Shown here: positions 8,401 to 10,841 of the stretch, piece after piece
How positions within the stretch are numbered: the stretch's first letter is position 1
How the letters are laid out: each line of letters opens with the position of its first letter
DNA from: an uncultured beta proteobacterium
GTDB taxonomy: Bacteria > Pseudomonadota > Gammaproteobacteria > Burkholderiales > Burkholderiaceae_C
Direction of reading: 5' to 3'
Length of the DNA: 10,841 nt
Assembly: GCA_903859265.1 (NCBI GenBank)
Contig: CAIOLZ010000284.1
Span: forward strand, 1 to 10,841
Position numbers and translations under genes: made by a program
The notes under the pieces: generated by a model
What the model was told of the DNA's origin: nothing
Databases searched by the model: none
What the model saw: the letters and a program-made list of their open reading frames with translations, nothing else

Positions 8401-8929
8401 CATGGGCCAGCAGGACCGCTATCTCACGCTGTTGCGCAATTTTGCACAGGAGCAGGCCGATGCGGTGCAGCGTATGCGTGCAGCCATCGCCGCGAACGAC
8501 CTGACAACTGCGCAACGCATTGCCCATACGCTCAAAGGCCTGGCCGCCACCATCGGGGCCATGCATGTTTCCGATCTCGCCGGCGCCGCAGAAACCGCCC
8601 TGCATGCAGGGCAGTTACCGATCGACATGGTTACTTTGGACGGTGCGCTACAGGTCCAGATAGCCGCCATTGAATCCGCAGTGAGCGCTCTACCAACGCT
8701 CGCAAACCCCGCAACAATGGCGAAGCCCGACCCGGCCCAGGTTCAGGCCATGCTCGATAGACTTCGCAGCTTTTTGCAGGACGATGACCCCAACGCCTGG
8801 CGGCTGTTTGAGCAGCATGAAACCTTGCTGGCCGAGTTGTTGCAAGACAAGTTTGTCGCGTTCAAGGCCGCCATGCGCAGCTTCGCCATGGACGAAGCGC
8901 TGGAGCTGTTGGACGGGGCCACCCAATGA
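2468..8929 (+). CDS. Giant hybrid Ser/Thr kinase - AAA ATPase - GAF - histidine kinase - receiver - HPt protein
   Basis: Soluble signal-transduction kinase of 2153 residues, of the type called trifunctional Ser/Thr kinase/ATP-binding protein/sensor histidine kinase. No transmembrane segment is seen. Domains in order (residues from the 2468 start): protein kinase, about 5-275, with lysine K37, HKDINPRN (catalytic D136, N141), DFG 155-157 and APE 183-185, but no standard glycine-rich loop; AAA-type ATPase, about 315-600, with Walker A GNSGVGKT (K343), Walker B LAIFLDDLQW (D467, D468) and QGNPFF (from 562); the family motif FKHDRIQQAAY (from 699); a helical TPR-like region, about 760-1330; GAF, about 1342-1514; a coiled-coil linker; the dimerisation helix MSHEIRTP with phospho-His1567; HATPase_c with N1683/N1684, DTGIG (D1716) and GGTGLGL (from 1745); receiver with E1822/D1823, phospho-Asp1870 in LMDMQMP and K1922; HPt with HTLKG (His2020). 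A helical tail of about 65 residues follows. The expected relay is H1567 to D1870 to H2020 and then a separate regulator, perhaps the divergent one at 1-168. The frame stays open from an ATG at 2384, which would overlap the lipoxygenase end by 43 bases. The ATG at 2468 is preferred because the kinase fold begins there (MLQIVPGYRIE) and AGGA lies at 2453-2456. The signal it senses is unknown. Confidence 0.93.
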   Translation: MLQIVPGYRIESTIHESHKTIIYRAVREADQKTVVLKTLRTPHPTRGEIAQLQHEFQLARRLIDVPGVIRVDNLERYGHSVAIVMEDGAGVDLACHLRESRAVARSPFAMDSFLKLAMDIVQVLQGIHHAHIIHKDINPRNILWNESTGATRIIDFGISTELSRERQDVSTANLLEGSLVYIAPEQTGRINRLIDYRTDYYSLGATFYELITGGYPPFSAEDTMGWIYSHIAKIPPSPRSINPAIPEMLAKVILKLLSKVPEDRYQSSQGLLDDLRNCRDQWDAKRAIEVFPLARSDISEKFQIPQILYGREAETQSLLTGFAAVARGNTEMICVTGNSGVGKTSLVHEVKKPIVHSKGYFIEGKFDQFERDVPYRAVTQAFQGLIRQILSESAGRLSYWQSRLQEALGPNGQLILDVLPEMAEVIGPQPPPQEMNPEETKNRFLVTFRRLIGVFATADHPLAIFLDDLQWSDTATLNLVESLVTSSEVGYLYLIAGYRSNEVSDGHPMALALAAIRKSKSVAELNLLPLTRETVPLIVAGAVHRDVEAVRELSASIFQKTQGNPFFVHELLRKLYLERCIEISPSAGGWVWDIERIAAVEVSPNVADFMVARLKQLPVESQEVLQIAACIGSQFDVRTLARVMDIPFLAAVRALWPAVRDEIIVPLSDQYRLAQAMSQEDGSREEAVDSESFDVLCQFKHDRIQQAAYALIADDHKDRVHLGIGRLLLKNTSARDQSGQLMDTVRHLNYARHLIEDPRERIALARMNLAAGEKAKASTAYRPAFEHLNIGASMLTDASWANDYDLAFSMARELLECSYLCGDFEAAETQYQTLLRRAKTNLDKAKIFQMRLRQYVVMDKLAEAIQVGVQALAILGVAVDEKPSLLAVVREALATKWNVGRRPVASLIDLPAMTRPDIRLAITILTEISPAAYQNANANLFAIAAMRQVNLSLAHGNCPDSAFAYACYGIILNGIFKDLKTGDAFGRLGVKLNEVQNDLAVRCRAIWVYTTFTHVWNHHWRTLTPYFKRAIDAGFQSGDLFYLGYAGSFMTQWETHVNLPSAIQEAQKYLVIIAETKNQSALNFSRVQQQLRKNLCGQTYGRLSLNDAEFDELSCLEEMRESQALNALAIYYLSKLVIHFEYGDYATALDYVRKIDKGQLMQALVSSSWTTDFCLYAFLTIAALYRTCKPGDKRMFYSRLKKESKAMQRWAAHCPENFLHLDLLMRSELKRLDGGAEQAGNLYERAIEAATASGYLSHEALINELTGRFNLEQNRLKVAGFYLSEARYLYARWGASAKVMYLEETFAQLIPRQTYSATSRNQTTAKVTNTKISQSDSSGRSLDLITISKAAQTLSSEIVARDLFVKLMRILRENAGSNKEVLLLTGASSSSLFIEARRDEDRPEEIMASSPLDASEGLAKSVIHYVARTLDNVVLGNAALHGDFTQDPYIQSSQAKSVMCVPLLIAGTLRGVLYLENSLASDVFTPGRLETMRVLASQAAISIENANLYANLESTVEVRTQQLSGALRELEEQHRELKSAQAQLIVARAAAEAANQHKSAFLANMSHEIRTPMNAVIGMSHLALNTELTPRQRDYVQKIQSAGQHLLGIVNDVLDISKIEAGMLQLETIDFFMQTVVDDVRTLIADKAEQKGLQLTFDVTPDTPGVLKGDPLRLRQILINFANNAVKFTETGVVAISVAVQERRDDEVVLRFAVRDTGIGLSAAQIGKLFQSFQQADNSTTRKYGGTGLGLAISKQLVERMGGEVGVESEEAVGSTFWFTAQFGVASATQSTTGKPTHKVAMDMKALQLSGALRGLRVLLAEDNPINQQVATELLHEVGVMVEVADNGRIALQKCQAQTGEPVFDAILMDMQMPVMDGIAATLAIKALPQWSAVPIIAMTANAMDADRQRCLDAGMVDVVAKPVEPEQLYKTMLQWVARDAAGLLAAVEMPCVEPAPVIAALPIAIEGVDVQSGLRRVMGQQDRYLTLLRNFAQEQADAVQRMRAAIAANDLTTAQRIAHTLKGLAATIGAMHVSDLAGAAETALHAGQLPIDMVTLDGALQVQIAAIESAVSALPTLANPATMAKPDPAQVQAMLDRLRSFLQDDDPNAWRLFEQHETLLAELLQDKFVAFKAAMRSFAMDEALELLDGATQ

Positions 8930-8987
8930 CCTGCGCATGCCGGTGCGCACCAAGGTTTCGCGGGTGACGATGCACCCCCTTGCTTGC
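8930..8987. other. Convergent intergenic spacer with weak hairpins
   Basis: This 58-base spacer lies between the stop codons of the converging kinase gene and the SnoaL-like gene. It holds TGCGCA-N6-TGCGCA (a 6-base stem whose second arm is part of the palindrome GGTGCGCACC, 8942-8951) and GGGTG-N6-CACCC (8962-8966 with 8973-8977). Neither hairpin is followed by a T-run on either strand, so an intrinsic terminator is possible but not established. A bidirectional terminator would fit the convergent layout. Confidence 0.3.
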
Positions 8988-9602
8988 CTAGTCACGCCAA
9001 TTGTGTAGGGGTTGGCCGGCCAGCCAATGGGCGCCTCGTTGGTACAAACGATCGACCTCCGGTCCGGTCAGTTGCGGCATGTCAAGTTTGACCTTGTAGC
9101 CAATTTGCGTCTGTATATAGGCCAGGTGTTGGTAGCCTTTGGGAAACTGCGCCAATGCAGTCTGGTCGATTTCCAGTTTGGCAGCCGGGTCCACGGGATC
9201 GATACGGTCTTTCTCATAGATTGGCTGGCGCAAGACCACGCCCCACTTTCCATTGCGTTTTTCAACAAAATCGTGGAAGCGGCCGGTGCAAACAACGTCA
9301 CACAGCACACCATTGACCTGCCCGCGTTGAGAGATCGTCATCTTGGTTTGTGCGATGGCCCGTGAGCCTGCCAGATCGATGGAAGTGCCGCCCAGGAAGT
9401 GCAGGATGCTTACGCCCTTGGCCCAACCCTCCTGCGTGACGCGGATGAATTCCGCTGCCGGGCCCTGAAACCAGGTTGCCATCATCACGCCATCGTCGTG
9501 CCAGACGGTTGCGAAGCGCTCCCAGTCGCCGGCATCACGCCAAAGCGCCCAGTTTTCAATCAGCTCGCGAATGGCAAATCGGTCAAGGGTTTCTTGGTTC
9601 AT
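8988..9602 (-). CDS. SnoaL-like / NTF2-fold protein (nuclear transport factor 2 family)
   Basis: A 204-residue protein with the N-terminal signature of the SnoaL_4 branch of the NTF2-like superfamily. It opens with helix LDRFAIRELIENWALWRDAG (from L6), then DWERFATVWHDDGVM, a central ILHFLGG segment with a conserved-type histidine, and strands ending in a W-G-V-V-L-R-Q sequence. Members include small cone-shaped enzymes (dehydratases, isomerases, dehydrochlorinases) and many proteins of unknown activity, so no reaction is assigned. A C-terminal part of about 60 residues, from roughly residue 140, extends past the usual core and is unassigned. The ATG (9602-9600) overlaps the TGA of the upstream solute-binding protein gene in an ATGA tetranucleotide. 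This suggests translational coupling and a shared operon. AAGGA lies 12 bases before the start, which is far for a strong ribosome binding site. There is no signal peptide, so it is probably cytosolic. Confidence 0.82.
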   Translation of the reverse strand: MNQETLDRFAIRELIENWALWRDAGDWERFATVWHDDGVMMATWFQGPAAEFIRVTQEGWAKGVSILHFLGGTSIDLAGSRAIAQTKMTISQRGQVNGVLCDVVCTGRFHDFVEKRNGKWGVVLRQPIYEKDRIDPVDPAAKLEIDQTALAQFPKGYQHLAYIQTQIGYKVKLDMPQLTGPEVDRLYQRGAHWLAGQPLHNWRD

Positions 9603-10792
9603 GGTTTGCCCGGGTCCTTGAAGTCAGGGGTGCTCTCGAATTCAACGTTCTGCAGTTTGCCAGCGACCTTTTCCACTTTGCGGATATACACCGTTTGCAC
9701 GATATCGCGGGTTTGCGGGTCAATGCTGATGGGTCCCCGGGGGCTGGTCCAGCTCAGGCCCTTGGCAGCCGCCAGGAACTTGTCCGCACTGGAGTCACCG
9801 CCAGTTTTCTCCAATGCCTTGGCAATCAGCTGCATACCGTCAAAACCTGCCACTGCCATGAAATTGGGGCGGTCGTTGGGATAGGCTTTGTAAAACGCCG
9901 ACACAAAGGACTTGTTTTCCGCTGAGTTGTGCACCTCCGAGTAATGGAACGCATTAACGATGCCCAGGGCACTGTCACCCATTCCCTCGAGCATGTCTTC
10001 GGATGTCAGATCGCCGGTGGCAATGATGCGGATGCCGTCCTTGGCCATGCCCCGCTCAATGAAACTCTTCATGAAGGCGGTGGTCTGCTCACCCGGGGGC
10101 AGGAATAGGAAAACCGCTTCCGGTTTGTAGTCCTTGATTCGCTGCAGGAATGGCGCAAATTCGGGGTTCTTGACCGGTGTGCGAACCTCGCCCACGATTT
10201 CGCCACCGGCTGCGGTAAAGGTTTTCTTGAACTGCGTTTCGGCGTCGATGCCAGGGCCAAAATCAGCCACCAGTGTGAACACCTTTTTGATGTTGTTTTT
10301 GGCGGCCCAGGTGGCCATGGGTGCTGTCAATTGCGGCAGGGTGTGTGACACCCGAACGATGTAATTCGATTTGGTGGTGATGGAAGAGGTGGCCGCATTC
10401 ATGACGACCATGGGCACCTTGGCCTGGGTTGCGACCGACGCTGCAGCAAAGGCAGAAGGCGTCAACCCAAAGCCGGCGAGTACATCCACCTTATCCTGCA
10501 CGACAAACTCCTGCGCGGCGCGCAAGCTGATCTCGGGCGCGACACCCGTGTCATCCTTGATCAAAATTTCGACTTTACGGCCTGAAAATACCCCGCCACT
10601 TTGCGCCAGGTAGAGGCGTACGCCGTGCTCAATCTGCTTGCCGTAGCTCGCGAAGGGTCCGCTCATGGGCAAAACGAGACCAATTTTCAAGGGCTCTGCA
10701 GCGAGTGCGGCATTTGCAAAGAGGCTCAGTGCGCAGGCAGTGAAGGTGGCCAGCAGAAGTCTGGATTTTTGGAGTGTCATCGTGGTTGCCAT
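9599..10792 (-). CDS. Periplasmic solute-binding protein of a LivJ/LivK-type (branched-chain amino acid family) ABC transporter
   Basis: Binds a small solute in the periplasm and delivers it to an ABC permease not present here. The product, 397 residues from the preferred start, has a clear Sec signal peptide: basic K9/R11, hydrophobic LLLATFTACALSLF and the cleavage motif ALA before AEPLK (after about residue 31). The mature part begins with KIGLVLPMSGPFASYGKQIE, the standard opening of Peripla_BP_6 proteins. Later come typical blocks such as VDVLAGFGLTPSA, the VPMVVMNAATSS pocket region and FMAVAGFDGMQLIAKAL. Starts considered are ATG at 10792 (chosen), ATG at 10780 (also gives a good signal peptide) and an upstream TTG at 10840, which adds 16 unneeded residues. 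None has a convincing Shine-Dalgarno. The stop overlaps the start of the SnoaL-like gene (ATGA). In proteobacteria such binding proteins next to catabolic genes often import aromatic or other carboxylic acids, so the annotation 'branched-chain amino acid' gives the family and not the ligand. Confidence 0.92.
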   Translation of the reverse strand: MATTMTLQKSRLLLATFTACALSLFANAALAAEPLKIGLVLPMSGPFASYGKQIEHGVRLYLAQSGGVFSGRKVEILIKDDTGVAPEISLRAAQEFVVQDKVDVLAGFGLTPSAFAAASVATQAKVPMVVMNAATSSITTKSNYIVRVSHTLPQLTAPMATWAAKNNIKKVFTLVADFGPGIDAETQFKKTFTAAGGEIVGEVRTPVKNPEFAPFLQRIKDYKPEAVFLFLPPGEQTTAFMKSFIERGMAKDGIRIIATGDLTSEDMLEGMGDSALGIVNAFHYSEVHNSAENKSFVSAFYKAYPNDRPNFMAVAGFDGMQLIAKALEKTGGDSSADKFLAAAKGLSWTSPRGPISIDPQTRDIVQTVYIRKVEKVAGKLQNVEFESTPDFKDPGKP

Positions 10793-10841
10793 TTCATAAG
10801 AGTGGTTGAAAGACAGAACTGAACGGGCGAAAACAAACAAT

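Noticed and set aside
8942..8951. Perfect palindrome GGTGCGCACC as a possible regulatory site
   Set aside because: It lies between two convergent stop codons, where no promoter is expected. At ten bases it is short enough to occur by chance.
9399..9925. Forward-strand open frames across the SnoaL-like and binding-protein genes
   Set aside because: They are opposite two well-supported reverse-strand genes and show no domain or start signal.
10793..10840. TTG-started N-terminal extension of the solute-binding protein
   Set aside because: It would place 16 extra residues before a complete signal peptide that already begins at an ATG. No ribosome binding site can be seen because the window ends there.

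Overview
The window looks like chromosomal DNA from a moderately GC-rich proteobacterium, most likely a betaproteobacterium of the order Burkholderiales. This rests on codon usage and on the style of the proteins (a CheY-like regulator, a giant hybrid kinase, a LivK-type solute-binding protein). It is an inference, because no rRNA or other taxonomic marker is present. No tRNA, CRISPR array, insertion sequence or phage gene was seen.

Left part (1-8929). A response-regulator gene is cut by the left edge and reads leftward. It is divergent from a rightward pair: a 713-residue lipoxygenase (285-2426) and, immediately downstream, a soluble multidomain signalling kinase of about 2150 residues (2468-8929; a longer reading frame opens at 2384). 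The lipoxygenase keeps all five expected iron ligands, including the C-terminal isoleucine. The kinase carries, in order, a Ser/Thr kinase domain, an AAA-type ATPase, a long helical TPR-like region, a GAF domain, a histidine kinase core, a receiver domain and an HPt domain. Every phosphorelay residue is present. The 116-base divergent spacer holds an inverted repeat close to the lipoxygenase start.

The kinase ends in an HPt domain, so it would be expected to pass phosphate to a separate receiver protein, and the divergent regulator is the nearest candidate. The most interesting reading of the window is therefore a possible oxylipin production and sensing module: an enzyme that makes fatty-acid hydroperoxides beside a cytosolic phosphorelay. 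The functional link is inferred from gene order only.

Right part (8988-10792). Two leftward genes converge on the kinase gene across a 58-base spacer. A periplasmic LivK-type solute-binding protein comes first in transcription order. It overlaps by four bases (ATGA) a SnoaL/NTF2-fold protein of unknown substrate. This looks like the end of an uptake or catabolic operon whose other genes lie outside the window, and nothing ties it to the lipoxygenase unit.
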